Source: a virus | IMG/VR virus record: IMGVR_UViG_3300044956_001540 | Location: 1 to 40,039 of that record | Direction: 5' to 3' (one strand) | DNA length: 40,039 nucleotides | The notes under the pieces: generated by a model | Databases searched by the model: none | Seen by the model: only the letters and a program-made list of their open reading frames with translations | Told to the model about the DNA's origin: nothing | Program-made: the position numbers and the translations under genes | Shown: positions 29,219 to 37,637 of the stretch, in pieces | Layout: the number at the start of each line of letters is the position of its first letter | Numbering within the stretch: position 1 is the stretch's first letter

Positions 29219-31011
29219 CCACGAACCAGCTCACGGTCGTCTCCGATGCGCAGGTGTGGTCGGGCAATGCTGACAAGAACTACGGCGGCCTTGGGAAGAT
29301 GGGCGTCAACACGGGCGATACTCCCCGCGCGGCGTACCTGTTCTTCGGGCGGCCGTTCCCGAACGGGGTCACGGTGCTGTCGGCGAAGCTGCGTCTGTAT
29401 CAGCAGGGGGCAGCGACGGGCGGCAGTCGGACGCTCGCGGTGCAGCGGGTCACGAAGGCGTGGTCCGAGTCCGGGCTGACGTGGGAGAACCGTCCACTCG
29501 GCACGGGGGCGACTGCGACTCGCACGCAGGGTGACAGCGCCACCGATGGTCGCGTGTGGGAGTTCGACGTTCAGGCGCTCATGCAGCAAGTCGCCGACGG
29601 CGCGTCGTTCTACGGCGTGCGGGTGACGTCGAACCTGTCGGCGCCAATCTGGTTCTACTCCAAGAACGCGAACATCGGCCAGTACATGGCCTCGCTCGAG
29701 GTGGAGTGGTCTGAGGCTCCTGACGCGCCGACAGATTGCTCTCCGACGGCTGAGCAGGCGGTGAGTATCGTCCGGCCGACGTTCCGCATGGACTACACGG
29801 ACCCGTCTGGCGAGGACGGCCTGCAGGCGGTGCAGGTGCAGGTGTCGACGTCGAGCACGTTCGGCACGCTGCAGCAGGACTCGGATGCCTTCCCGACGGA
29901 TCTGCCTGAGTGGACGGCCACGACTGACATCCCGACGTCGACCGGCGTGTACTACTGGCGCGGTCGGACGCAGGATGCTGCGGGCAACTGGTCTCCGTTC
30001 TCGGCGCCGCAGCCGTTTCGCCGCACGTCCAAGGGTGTGCTGACGTTGACGAACCCGACGGCGACGGTCTACACGCCGACGCCGTCGTGGTCGTGGACGT
30101 GGGCGCCGGCGGTTGCTGGTGACACGCAGCGTGCGTTCCAGGTCTGGATCATGGACCCGGCGGACGTCACGCAGGTGCTGTGGACGTCGAACAAGATCAC
30201 CTCGACCACGACGTCGTACACGATGCCTGACCGGGACCGGCTGCTGCTGACTCCCGGCCAGTCGTACACGACGGTGCTGCGGGTGTGGGGCGAGGTTGCG
30301 CGGGCGGCGACACCGAATGACCCGGTGTACGTGGAGGCGTCGAGGACGTTCGGGTTTGGCACGACGGGCGCGTCGAACGTCACCGGCCTGGACGTCAAGG
30401 ACGGCAGTCCGTTCGCGCGTCTGGAATGGACGACAAGCTCGGCGCCGGACCAGTTCGTCATCATCCGCAACGGCAAGACGGTCGCGGTGGAGGACGCTGA
30501 CGACCTGCGGGTGAGTGGCACGTTCTACCGCTACGAGGACCGTGGCGCCCGGCCCAAGCAGCAGCACACGTGGGGCGTGGCGACAAAGAGCGGCGCCTCG
30601 ACCGCGAACCCGGTCACGAAGCAGGGCGTGCTGGAGGTCGAGGGCCTCTGGATCTACGGGCCGAAGACTGGTGACCTCGCGGTGCAGATGTGGGGCCAGG
30701 ACGGCGACCCTGACCCGATGTCATTCACGCCCGACGAGGATGTGGCGATCTTCGCCGGCGCAGGCTCCACTCGCGCCGTAATGATCGCGACGGGCTCCGG
30801 CTCTCGCCCAAATCGTCGAAGCGTGAAGGCCGCGATCCTCGCGACGGATCTGCCCGCCTGGCGGCAACTCACAGCGCGTCGAGCGGTGACCCTCGGGGCC
30901 ATGCTCATCACGACGGTGATTGAGGTTCAGCTCTACAACGTCGTCACTGGCGACAGGGCCGAGTTTGACGACCTTGTCCCAGTCGAGTTCGACATGATCG
31001 TGGTCGGCTGA
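29215..31011 (+). CDS. Distal tail / minor tail protein with DNRLRE-like domain
   Basis: 598 aa. Residues about 1-165 (VVSDAQVWSGNADKNYGGLGKMGV..RAAYLFFGRPFPNGVTVLSAKLRLYQQ...WENRPL) resemble the DNRLRE beta-sandwich found in surface carbohydrate-binding proteins. Residues 170-470 look like two fibronectin-type repeats (YYWRGRTQDAAGNWSPFS). The C-terminal third (LEVEGLWIYGPKTGDLAVQMWG ... TTVIEVQLYNVVTGD) resembles distal-tail-like barrel sequence. ATGA overlap with the tape measure gene. It likely sits at the tail tip and may bind host glycans. Confidence 0.82.
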   Translation: MTTNQLTVVSDAQVWSGNADKNYGGLGKMGVNTGDTPRAAYLFFGRPFPNGVTVLSAKLRLYQQGAATGGSRTLAVQRVTKAWSESGLTWENRPLGTGATATRTQGDSATDGRVWEFDVQALMQQVADGASFYGVRVTSNLSAPIWFYSKNANIGQYMASLEVEWSEAPDAPTDCSPTAEQAVSIVRPTFRMDYTDPSGEDGLQAVQVQVSTSSTFGTLQQDSDAFPTDLPEWTATTDIPTSTGVYYWRGRTQDAAGNWSPFSAPQPFRRTSKGVLTLTNPTATVYTPTPSWSWTWAPAVAGDTQRAFQVWIMDPADVTQVLWTSNKITSTTTSYTMPDRDRLLLTPGQSYTTVLRVWGEVARAATPNDPVYVEASRTFGFGTTGASNVTGLDVKDGSPFARLEWTTSSAPDQFVIIRNGKTVAVEDADDLRVSGTFYRYEDRGARPKQQHTWGVATKSGASTANPVTKQGVLEVEGLWIYGPKTGDLAVQMWGQDGDPDPMSFTPDEDVAIFAGAGSTRAVMIATGSGSRPNRRSVKAAILATDLPAWRQLTARRAVTLGAMLITTVIEVQLYNVVTGDRAEFDDLVPVEFDMIVVG

Positions 31012-32204
31012 TGCTGGCCCTGGGCCTGTCGTCGGCCCGCTACAAGGAGTTCCGGGCGACGCTGTGCCGGTCGCATGAGATGAAGGTGACGTGCCTGATC
31101 CTGACGCCTGAGCATCAGGTGGTCCGCACGATCACCGAGTCGCTTGAGGACGGCCAGGTTGACGTCACGACCCCGAAGCGCGACGGCGATTCGGTGGAGA
31201 TTTCCCGCACCGCGTCGCTGGTGTTCTTCGACCCGTTCGGCCGGCTCGCCCTTGACGACACGACGCCCACGGACAACGCGTTCTACCTGAACCGGATGAT
31301 CCGCGTCATCTACTCGGTGCGGTGTTCGTTCGGGTGGGTGGACGTGCCGGTATTCACGGGGCCGATCGTGGACCTGGAGCGCGACGCGGAGTACGTGTCG
31401 GTGGAGTGCCAGGGCAAGGAGGTCTGGGCGCTCGGTTCGTCGGTGCGGACCGGGGTGCTCAAGGGCACGCGATTCCAGGTGACCCGCAGCCTGCTGGAGC
31501 GGGCCGGGGAGACGAGACGTCGCATCGACATCCCGTCGGGCGGCTCAAAGACATCCGTGACCTTGGCGCGCGATTCGAAGCTGTGGATCAAGGCGTGGAA
31601 GTTGCAGGCCGCCGCCGATCGGGTGCTGTTCTACGACGGCCGCGGTGTGGCGAAGGCTCGACGCAAGCCGTCGAAGCCAGCTCTGACGCTGCGCCTGGGC
31701 GACGGGCAACTGTTGCTGTCGCAGCCGCGCATCTCCTACGAGGTGGACGATTCGATCATCAACTACGCGCGGGTGACCGGTCGCAAGCCATCGAAGGGCA
31801 AGAAGCGGCCCGTGGCGGTGGTGACCGCGCCGGCCTCGCACCCCCTGTCGCCGAAAAAGTTGGGTCGCAATGGTCAGCCGTTGCATCTGACCGGCGATGG
31901 TCAATCGCTCGTGAACAACCCGGACATCAAGACGGATGCGGGTTGCTACCAGGTGGGCAAGCGCATGATCGAGGACTCCCTGATGCAGCACGTCGTGGCT
32001 GACATCGAGACGTTCCCGATCCCCGACCTTGAGCCGTGGGATGTGCTGCAGGTCAACACCAGTGACGTGTCCGTGCGGATCCGGGCGAACCAGTTCACCC
32101 TCCCGTTGGTGCAGCGCGGCGACGGGGAGGCGATGAGTATCGGCGCCTTGAAGAACACGCGTCGTGTGCGGCTGCGGTCGAAGCGGAAGGGGCGTAGGCG
32201 GTGA
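31011..32204 (+). CDS. Minor tail protein, baseplate hub-like
   Basis: 397 aa, TGATG-coupled. VTCLILTPEHQVVRTITESLEDGQVDVTTPKRDGDSVEISRTASLVFFDPFGRLALDD..YLNRMIRVIYSVRCSFGWVDVPVFTGPIVDLERDAEYVSVECQGKEVWAL is typical of siphophage tail-hub proteins that cap the tube (gp27-like ring). The C-terminus is basic. Third in the tail-tip run. Confidence 0.83.
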   Translation: MLALGLSSARYKEFRATLCRSHEMKVTCLILTPEHQVVRTITESLEDGQVDVTTPKRDGDSVEISRTASLVFFDPFGRLALDDTTPTDNAFYLNRMIRVIYSVRCSFGWVDVPVFTGPIVDLERDAEYVSVECQGKEVWALGSSVRTGVLKGTRFQVTRSLLERAGETRRRIDIPSGGSKTSVTLARDSKLWIKAWKLQAAADRVLFYDGRGVAKARRKPSKPALTLRLGDGQLLLSQPRISYEVDDSIINYARVTGRKPSKGKKRPVAVVTAPASHPLSPKKLGRNGQPLHLTGDGQSLVNNPDIKTDAGCYQVGKRMIEDSLMQHVVADIETFPIPDLEPWDVLQVNTSDVSVRIRANQFTLPLVQRGDGEAMSIGALKNTRRVRLRSKRKGRRR

Positions 32205-34507
32205 GCATGCAGGATGTCGGCAAGGTCGCGAGCATCGCCACCCGTCGCGTCGGCACGGCGCTGGTGGGCGACCACGCTGTGGGCGTCTCGAGCCTGTTCG
32301 TGTACGACGCGTTCGACTTCGACGAGACCGGCGGCGAGATGCAGGTCGGCGACACGGTGCTGGTGTACACGGGCTGGTCGACGGATGACGACGACCCTGA
32401 TGCCCCGGACGTGGTCATGCTGGCCGCGCCGACTGCGGTCGCGTTTGAGGACGGCCTGCAAGCGTGGGTGTTGCCCCTGTCGAACGTGACCACCGCCGCA
32501 GTGATCCTCGATGAGACTGGCGAGGCGCTCGACGACGTGGTGGTGCCGCAGCACCTTGTCCCGACGCTGCTAGATGGCGTCCGGCTGACGCACGATGCGA
32601 CAGTCGCCGAGGAGGGCGTCACTGAGGTACTTGCCGACGCAGAGACCGTCACCGTTCGCGAGGACGAGTACGGCGAGTGGGAGGTCGTGTCGGTCGACCG
32701 GGCGAAGGCAGTGCTCGACGGCGGACTGATCGATCCCGACACCACCATCCCGCCGGCCGCCCTCACCGACGGCAACCCGCCGTCGACCGCTCCCACGCTG
32801 GAAGCGTTCGCGGCGACCGACTTTGTGGCCGTTCGGCTCAGCGAGATCACGAACGCGGACCCCGTACAGGTTCGCGTCCTCGTTTCTACGAATCCGGCTG
32901 GACCGTTCGTGCAGGTCGGCGTGGTGGAGAACGGCGGCGTGGGAGCCGTTCGGGCCATCAGCGGGGCACCCCTGGCCCAGGGCGTGGACTACTACTTCCG
33001 GGCCGTCCCGTTCGACGCCGACGGTGACGGTCCGACCTCGACGACAGTAGGCCCGATCCGTCTGTCGAAGATCGTCCGCACCCAGATCGGCGACAACGAG
33101 ATCCAGACGTACCACCTGGCCGCTGATGTCATCACCGCCGACCTACTGGTCGCGAACGACGCCCTGATCGAAGCGTTGCGCGTGTCCGACCTGTCAGCGG
33201 TCAATCTCGAAGGCGTCAGCATCGTGGGCGGCACCATCTCGATCGCCGAGGGCAGCTCCGGGCAGTACCTCGAGACGTGGTCGGGCCTCGATGATCCGGG
33301 CCTCCCGGTCGGGAGCCCCACCCCTGACTGGGTGCTGAGGCGGACGGACCCGAGCCGTGAACGGCTCAAGTTCGTGTCCACCCGCGAGGCCGGCGAGGCG
33401 CAGGCCCTGTTGCGTGCGGTCGTGAACGAGCGGGCCGCCGCTGGCGACCGTAACGACTTCGACTTCGTGTACCTGTCGAAGCCGTCCGTCCTGCCGGAGA
33501 TGTCCCAGGACACCATCGTGACCTTCGACGTCCGGCGAACTGGTGGGGCCAACTGGTCGTTCTTCGCGGGCATGCTGCTGCGGGAGCAGGACCAAGTCCT
33601 CGACGGCATCGTCGGCAACGACGCGGTGGACCTGCAGATCAAGGGCCAGGGTCGCGTGCGACTCCTGGCCGATATCGAGACCGTCGGCGGTCTGGACAAC
33701 GGCCTGAACTTCACGCTGCCCGTGGACGTCTGGCACACGTTTGAGGTCGTCGTGAGGGGCTCGTCGGTGTCCTTCGCCGCGAAGCCGCGGGGCGCGACCG
33801 CGTGGGCGTACCAGTGGTCGGGGATCATCCCCGGACTGACACCGGCGCCCGGACGTGTCGGCTTCTACTCGCGGACCGACTCGCACAGCTCCAACGAACC
33901 ACTCGACGCGCAGCTCGAGTTCGACAACATCGACATAACTGCGCTCGCAACGGGACTGCAGGTCGACCCGTCCGGCGCGACGCGTGTGTCGGACCTGAAG
34001 GTGGGTGCCCTCGCGGTCTCCGAGATCGCCACCGTCCCTGACCCGCTGATGCCGGACCACGCAGCGAACAAGGGGTACGTCGACACCGCGATGGTCTCGA
34101 ACTTCTCGATGTGGCAGGACACCTCGGGGCTCACCCCCACCGGGTACCTGCGCTTCTTCGGCTCCAACCCGATCGTCTCGGGCGCGTGGTCCATGGCGTC
34201 AACGTCGCCTTACGCGTTCACTTGCATCACGCCGGGCGTGTACGCCGTGGTGTGCTCGCTGGTCTGGGAGGCGAACAGCACCGGCCGCAGGACGCTGGTG
34301 TGGGAGCTGGATGGTGACGCGACGCCGCAGATCGAACGCTCGGACATGGTGCCCAATGGCTCCTACCCCGTCGGTCAGCAGATCATGTTCACCCGTCGGT
34401 TCGCGGCCGGGCAGACAGTCTCGTTCCGCACCGTCGAGACCTCTGGCGTCGTCGGCGAGCTGGACATCTTGCGCCAACGGGTCACCTTCACACGAGAGGG
34501 CGCCTGA
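32201..34507 (+). CDS. Minor tail protein, receptor-binding candidate
   Basis: 768 aa from a GTG (an ATG at 32207 also fits). N-terminal 110 residues look like a tail-attachment domain (GDHAVGVSSLFVYDAFDFDETGGEMQVGDTVLVYTGWSTDDDDP), then a helical linker and a fibronectin-like part (YYFRAVPFDADGDGPTSTTVGPIRLSKIVRTQIGDNEIQTYHLAADVITADLLVANDALIEAL, the usual fibre-neck motif). A LamG/concanavalin-like sandwich lies at about 350-585 (YLETWSGLDDPG...WHTFEVVVRGSSVSFAAKP), and a C1q-like jelly roll at about 630-768 (NFSMWQDTSGLTPTGYLRFFG...FTCITPGVYAVVCSLVWEAN). Two sugar- or protein-binding folds at the C-terminus point to receptor binding. Confidence 0.84.
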   Translation: MSMQDVGKVASIATRRVGTALVGDHAVGVSSLFVYDAFDFDETGGEMQVGDTVLVYTGWSTDDDDPDAPDVVMLAAPTAVAFEDGLQAWVLPLSNVTTAAVILDETGEALDDVVVPQHLVPTLLDGVRLTHDATVAEEGVTEVLADAETVTVREDEYGEWEVVSVDRAKAVLDGGLIDPDTTIPPAALTDGNPPSTAPTLEAFAATDFVAVRLSEITNADPVQVRVLVSTNPAGPFVQVGVVENGGVGAVRAISGAPLAQGVDYYFRAVPFDADGDGPTSTTVGPIRLSKIVRTQIGDNEIQTYHLAADVITADLLVANDALIEALRVSDLSAVNLEGVSIVGGTISIAEGSSGQYLETWSGLDDPGLPVGSPTPDWVLRRTDPSRERLKFVSTREAGEAQALLRAVVNERAAAGDRNDFDFVYLSKPSVLPEMSQDTIVTFDVRRTGGANWSFFAGMLLREQDQVLDGIVGNDAVDLQIKGQGRVRLLADIETVGGLDNGLNFTLPVDVWHTFEVVVRGSSVSFAAKPRGATAWAYQWSGIIPGLTPAPGRVGFYSRTDSHSSNEPLDAQLEFDNIDITALATGLQVDPSGATRVSDLKVGALAVSEIATVPDPLMPDHAANKGYVDTAMVSNFSMWQDTSGLTPTGYLRFFGSNPIVSGAWSMASTSPYAFTCITPGVYAVVCSLVWEANSTGRRTLVWELDGDATPQIERSDMVPNGSYPVGQQIMFTRRFAAGQTVSFRTVETSGVVGELDILRQRVTFTREGA

Positions 34508-34563
34508 TGCGCGTCGCCCCCCGCTCAACGACCAATCTCAAGAAGGCGGGGATCAGCCTGTGA
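34507..34563 (+). CDS. Possible 18-aa coupled peptide
   Basis: TGATG at the end of the tail gene opens an 18-codon frame (MRVAPRSTTNLKKAGISL) whose stop overlaps the next GTG start. 16 of 18 third positions are G or C. It may be a real small peptide or a coupling element that delivers ribosomes to the next gene. Confidence 0.35.
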   Translation: MRVAPRSTTNLKKAGISL

Positions 34564-34949
34564 CCGCTGAGGAGCCGCGCCCGGCCGAGCTTTCGCGCCG
34601 CGTGGACGATCTGCGTGACGAGATGCGCACGTCCTTCCGCGACATCGGCGTGCGACTGGATCGGATGCCGACCAACGACATCCTCTTGGCGTACCTCGCG
34701 ACCCGCGATGCGGAGATGAAGTCGATGGGCGAGAACCTGAAAGAACTGACCGCTGGGCTGGCCCAGGAGCGGGTCGAGCGCATCGCCGCGGTCTCAACCG
34801 AACAGCAGGCGCGCGAAACCGCGATGAAGGAACAGGCCGCGCGCATCGAAGGGTCACGACGATGGGGCATCGGCATCGCGCTCACCGGCCTCGGCACGCT
34901 GGTCGGCGTGGTCGGGTTCATCCTCAACGCGTCGGGGGGCGCGTCATGA
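34560..34949 (+). CDS. Coiled-coil protein with C-terminal membrane anchor
   Basis: 129 aa from a GTG. Residues 8-100 are coiled coil (RRVDDLRDEMRTSFRDIGVRLDRM...EMKSMGENLKELTAGLAQERVERIAAVSTEQQARETAMKEQAARIE), then one membrane helix (WGIGIALTGLGTLVGVVGFIL) and a short tail. The layout is like XhlA/hemolysin-type phage lysis accessories, and it stands at the head of the lysis region. A role beside the holin is likely but not certain. Confidence 0.75.
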   Translation: MTAEEPRPAELSRRVDDLRDEMRTSFRDIGVRLDRMPTNDILLAYLATRDAEMKSMGENLKELTAGLAQERVERIAAVSTEQQARETAMKEQAARIEGSRRWGIGIALTGLGTLVGVVGFILNASGGAS

Positions 34950-35551
34950 TCCGCAAGTGGCTGAAGTACGCCCTCATCCTGGCGCTCGTGGCGGGTGGTG
35001 CGTGGCTGGTCTTCACGGTCCTGTCCCTGGCCTCGGAGAACGACCAGCTCGAGGGCGTGGACCGCCTCTCGATCGCTGACCGTGCCGAACTGCGCGAGGC
35101 CATCAACGAGGACCGCACGAAGATCAACCTGCTGGTCGAGCAGATCGAGGGCCTGGGCGAAGAGCCTGTGGTCAACCCGTCCACGCCCCTGCCGCGCATC
35201 CTGCGCATCCCGGGCGACGACGGCAAGGACGGCAAGGACGGCGCCGACGGCAGGAACGGCCGGGACGGGCAGGACTCCACCGTGGCCGGCCCGCAGGGTC
35301 CAGGCGCCACCGACGCGCAGGTCGCCGCCCAGGTGGCCGCCTACTGCTCGGCCCGCAACGACTGCACCCCGCCCGCCCCCAAGGACGGCACGAACGGCAA
35401 GGACGGCGAGCCCGGCCGCGGCATCGCTTCCATCGGCTGCACCAGCGGCCTCACGCCCCAGACGTACACCGTCGTCTACACCGACGGCACCACCCAGGAC
35501 TTCACGTGCGGCGAGCTGCCGCCCGTCGAGCCCACCCCTACACCCGAGTAG
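34946..35551 (+). CDS. Membrane-anchored collagen-like protein
   Basis: 201 aa, ATGA-coupled. N-terminal membrane helix (WLKYALILALVAGGAWLVFTVLSL), coiled coil (RAELREAINEDRTKINLLVEQIEGL), then Gly-x-y repeats at about 90-110 (GDDGKDGKDGADGRNGRDGQ) and 146-158 (DGTNGKDGEPGRG), with a C-terminal small domain holding paired cysteines (C134, C140; C165, C188). It may form a trimer projecting from the membrane. Collagen-like repeats are usual in phage tail fibres; a membrane-anchored one in the lysis cassette is unusual. Confidence 0.8.
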   Translation: MIRKWLKYALILALVAGGAWLVFTVLSLASENDQLEGVDRLSIADRAELREAINEDRTKINLLVEQIEGLGEEPVVNPSTPLPRILRIPGDDGKDGKDGADGRNGRDGQDSTVAGPQGPGATDAQVAAQVAAYCSARNDCTPPAPKDGTNGKDGEPGRGIASIGCTSGLTPQTYTVVYTDGTTQDFTCGELPPVEPTPTPE

Positions 35552-35613
35552 CAGCCCACCCCTGCCAGCCGACCCCACCCGGTCGGCCACTCACCCATGC
35601 CCAGGAGGCTCCC

Positions 35614-36327
35614 GTGGTCTACCGCCTGCTCACCGACCTCGACGTCGCCTGCCGCAAATCCGGCCTCAAGGTCATCGAGGTGCCCGGCTGGAAGAACCGC
35701 GGTCGCCCCGGCCAGTTCTTCCCTCGCGGTGTCGTCGCGCACCACACCGGCTCCGAGGGCGGAGGCATGGGCGTCGCAGGCGGCATCCTCACGCAGGGTC
35801 GCCCTGGACTGAACGGCCCCCTGTGCCAGCTCGGCCTCGGACGCAACAGCGAGGTGTACGTCATCGCCGCCGGACGCGCGAACCACGCCGGACTCGTGCG
35901 CCGCGTCAACTTCCTCTCAGCGGGCGACGGCAACACCCAGTCGCTCGGCATTGAGGCCATGCTGTCCGGCTCCGAACCGTGGCCCGGGTCGATGGAAGAC
36001 GACTACCACCGTCTCGTCGCAGCCCTGTGCGACCACTACGGCTGGCCCCGAACCAACGTCGTCTCCCACGCCGAGTGCTCCACCGCCGGCAAGTGGGATC
36101 CGGGCGTGAACGGCAAAACGATCGACATGGCCGCGTTCCGGCGTGCCGTGCAGGCAGTCACCAGCACGAAGGAGAAGCAGATGACCCCCAAGCAGGACGC
36201 CATGCTCCGCGTGGTCTACAACGCGGTCAAGAACGGCAAGAAGGGTGTGCGGACCGATGGCGAGGTCACCCGCATCGTCAAGTCCATCGACCGCCGCCTG
36301 TCCGCCCTCGAGAAGAAGGTGGGCTGA
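35614..36327 (+). CDS. Endolysin, N-acetylmuramoyl-L-alanine amidase
   Basis: 237 aa from a GTG with AGGAGG upstream. PGRP/Amidase_2 domain at about 35-175: VVAHHTGS (zinc ligand H43 or H44), GRANHAG, LGIEAM, VVSHAEC (H152) and KWDPG (D162), matching the usual zinc site and substrate pocket. The C-terminal 55 residues (VTSTKEKQMTPKQDAMLRVVYNAVKNGKKGVRTDGEVTRIVKSIDRRLSALEKK) form a helical tail, probably for wall binding or oligomerisation. It would cut the bond between glycan and peptide in peptidoglycan. No lipase (LysB) was noticed, so the host may lack a mycolate layer or lysis of it is done otherwise. Confidence 0.93.
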   Translation: MVYRLLTDLDVACRKSGLKVIEVPGWKNRGRPGQFFPRGVVAHHTGSEGGGMGVAGGILTQGRPGLNGPLCQLGLGRNSEVYVIAAGRANHAGLVRRVNFLSAGDGNTQSLGIEAMLSGSEPWPGSMEDDYHRLVAALCDHYGWPRTNVVSHAECSTAGKWDPGVNGKTIDMAAFRRAVQAVTSTKEKQMTPKQDAMLRVVYNAVKNGKKGVRTDGEVTRIVKSIDRRLSALEKKVG

Positions 36328-36328
36328 C

Positions 36329-36616
36329 ATGCTGACGCTCGACCTGGTCGCCTACTACGCGAAGGCCGTCGCGGGCCTCGTGTCCGCCGTCGCCACCTCC
36401 CTGCTCGCCGTGTACGGCGCTGACACCGAGGTCGGGAAGCTGCTGACCGTCATCGTCGCCATCGCGGGCGCGGTGGCTGTGTACGCCATTCCGAACCGTC
36501 AGCCTGCCGGGGTGCCGTTCGACTCGCCGGAAGACCTCGAGCACGAGGATCACCTGGACGAGTTCGAACCGGTGGACCTTGACTCCGAGCCCGGCCAGCA
36601 CCGCGCCGAGGGCTGA
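36329..36616 (+). CDS. Holin
   Basis: 95 aa directly after the endolysin (1-nt gap). Two membrane helices (about 9-29 LVAYYAKAVAGLVSAVATSLL and 36-54 GKLLTVIVAIAGAVAVYAI), followed by a long acidic tail (DSPEDLEHEDHLDEFEPVDLDSE) that would stay in the cytoplasm. Size, order and topology fit a class II-like holin that opens the membrane for the amidase. Confidence 0.88.
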   Translation: MLTLDLVAYYAKAVAGLVSAVATSLLAVYGADTEVGKLLTVIVAIAGAVAVYAIPNRQPAGVPFDSPEDLEHEDHLDEFEPVDLDSEPGQHRAEG

Positions 36617-36619
36617 GCC

Positions 36620-36751
36620 GTGCTGCTCGTCCTGCGCGGCCTGTGGCACCAGCACCGACCACAGCGCCGAGACGAGACGCCCGAGCAGTGGGTCGCTCGG
36701 AAGTACCCCCACCTGAATCCTCCGCTGCCGTGGACCGATGGCACGAACTGA
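36620..36751 (+). CDS. Small hypothetical protein after holin
   Basis: 43 aa from a GTG 3 nt after the holin stop (VLLVLRGLWHQHRPQ...). The C-terminal part (EQWVARKYPHLNPPLPWTDG) has strong codon bias. No membrane segment long enough for a second holin. Function unknown. Confidence 0.55.
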   Translation: MLLVLRGLWHQHRPQRRDETPEQWVARKYPHLNPPLPWTDGTN

Positions 36752-36763
36752 GCAGGAGCACGC

Positions 36764-37633
36764 ATGACGATCACCCCGCCCCCGAACGTGTCGTATGGCC
36801 GTGTCGTCTGGCAGGCGCTGTCGGATGTGACGGATGGTCCCGATTCGGGGACTCGCCCAGACTTCATCGCCCCGTCGGGCGAGGTGACGTTCGTGGCCTC
36901 GACGGTGGTCGAGCGGAACCCATCGGCGTCCCCGAACCCGGTGTCGATCTTGCGTGACCCGATCGCGGGCGTCCTGGACGACGAGGGCTACCTGTGCACG
37001 CCGGGCGAGGATGGACTGCCCGCGTACCGGGGCGTGGACCTGATCGCGACGGACGACCCGGACCTGAACCCGACGGACTGGGTCTACAACGTCTCGTACA
37101 AGGTGAAGGGCAAGAACGGTCGTCAGATCGCGCTCGCCTCGCACCAGATCTACGTGCCGACGGACGCAGTGGTGGACCTGACGACGGTTGGACCGGTCGA
37201 CAACGCCACCGCAATCGGCATCCCACAGGCTGAGGCGCTGGCCGCCCAGGCTGCTGCTGCGGCCGAGGATGCGTCGGTGGCGGCGTCCCAGGCGCTGGCC
37301 GCGGCGGAAGCTGCTGAGGCGGCGCTGACCGACCTGGATACGACCACCGCAGACAACATCCAGGCGGTCGGCTCGCAGACCCAGACTGCACTTTCTGCCC
37401 AGAGAGTGCAGGCTCTCGCGACCAACACCTCGGTCACGTGGTCGGGCGGCCTGCCCGCGACCGAGACGCTCACCACTCCCCTGGGGAACCTCGTCAAGAC
37501 CTTCCAGTGGGATGCCGCAGGCAACCCGGTCTCCTGCGCGTGGGACATGCCCGCACCTCTCGGCGACCTGGTCGAGACCTTCACCTACGACTCCGCTGGC
37601 AATCCCACCGGCTCGACCTTCGCAGGAGCGTGA
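36764..37633 (+). CDS. Tail fibre / minor tail protein
   Basis: 289 aa with AGGAG upstream. N-terminal beta domain (SYGRVVWQALSDVTDGPDSGTRPDFIAPSGEVTFVAS ... YNVSYKVKGKNGRQIALASHQIYVPTDAVVDLTTVGPV), an Ala-rich trimeric coiled coil (QAEALAAQAAAAAEDASVAASQALAAAEAAEAAL) and C-terminal WDAAGNPVSCAW and YDSAGNPTGSTF repeats resembling short YD-type units. It would be a thin fibre bound to the tail tip. Tail genes after the lysis cassette are common in actinophages. Confidence 0.84.
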   Translation: MTITPPPNVSYGRVVWQALSDVTDGPDSGTRPDFIAPSGEVTFVASTVVERNPSASPNPVSILRDPIAGVLDDEGYLCTPGEDGLPAYRGVDLIATDDPDLNPTDWVYNVSYKVKGKNGRQIALASHQIYVPTDAVVDLTTVGPVDNATAIGIPQAEALAAQAAAAAEDASVAASQALAAAEAAEAALTDLDTTTADNIQAVGSQTQTALSAQRVQALATNTSVTWSGGLPATETLTTPLGNLVKTFQWDAAGNPVSCAWDMPAPLGDLVETFTYDSAGNPTGSTFAGA

Positions 37634-37637
37634 CCGC

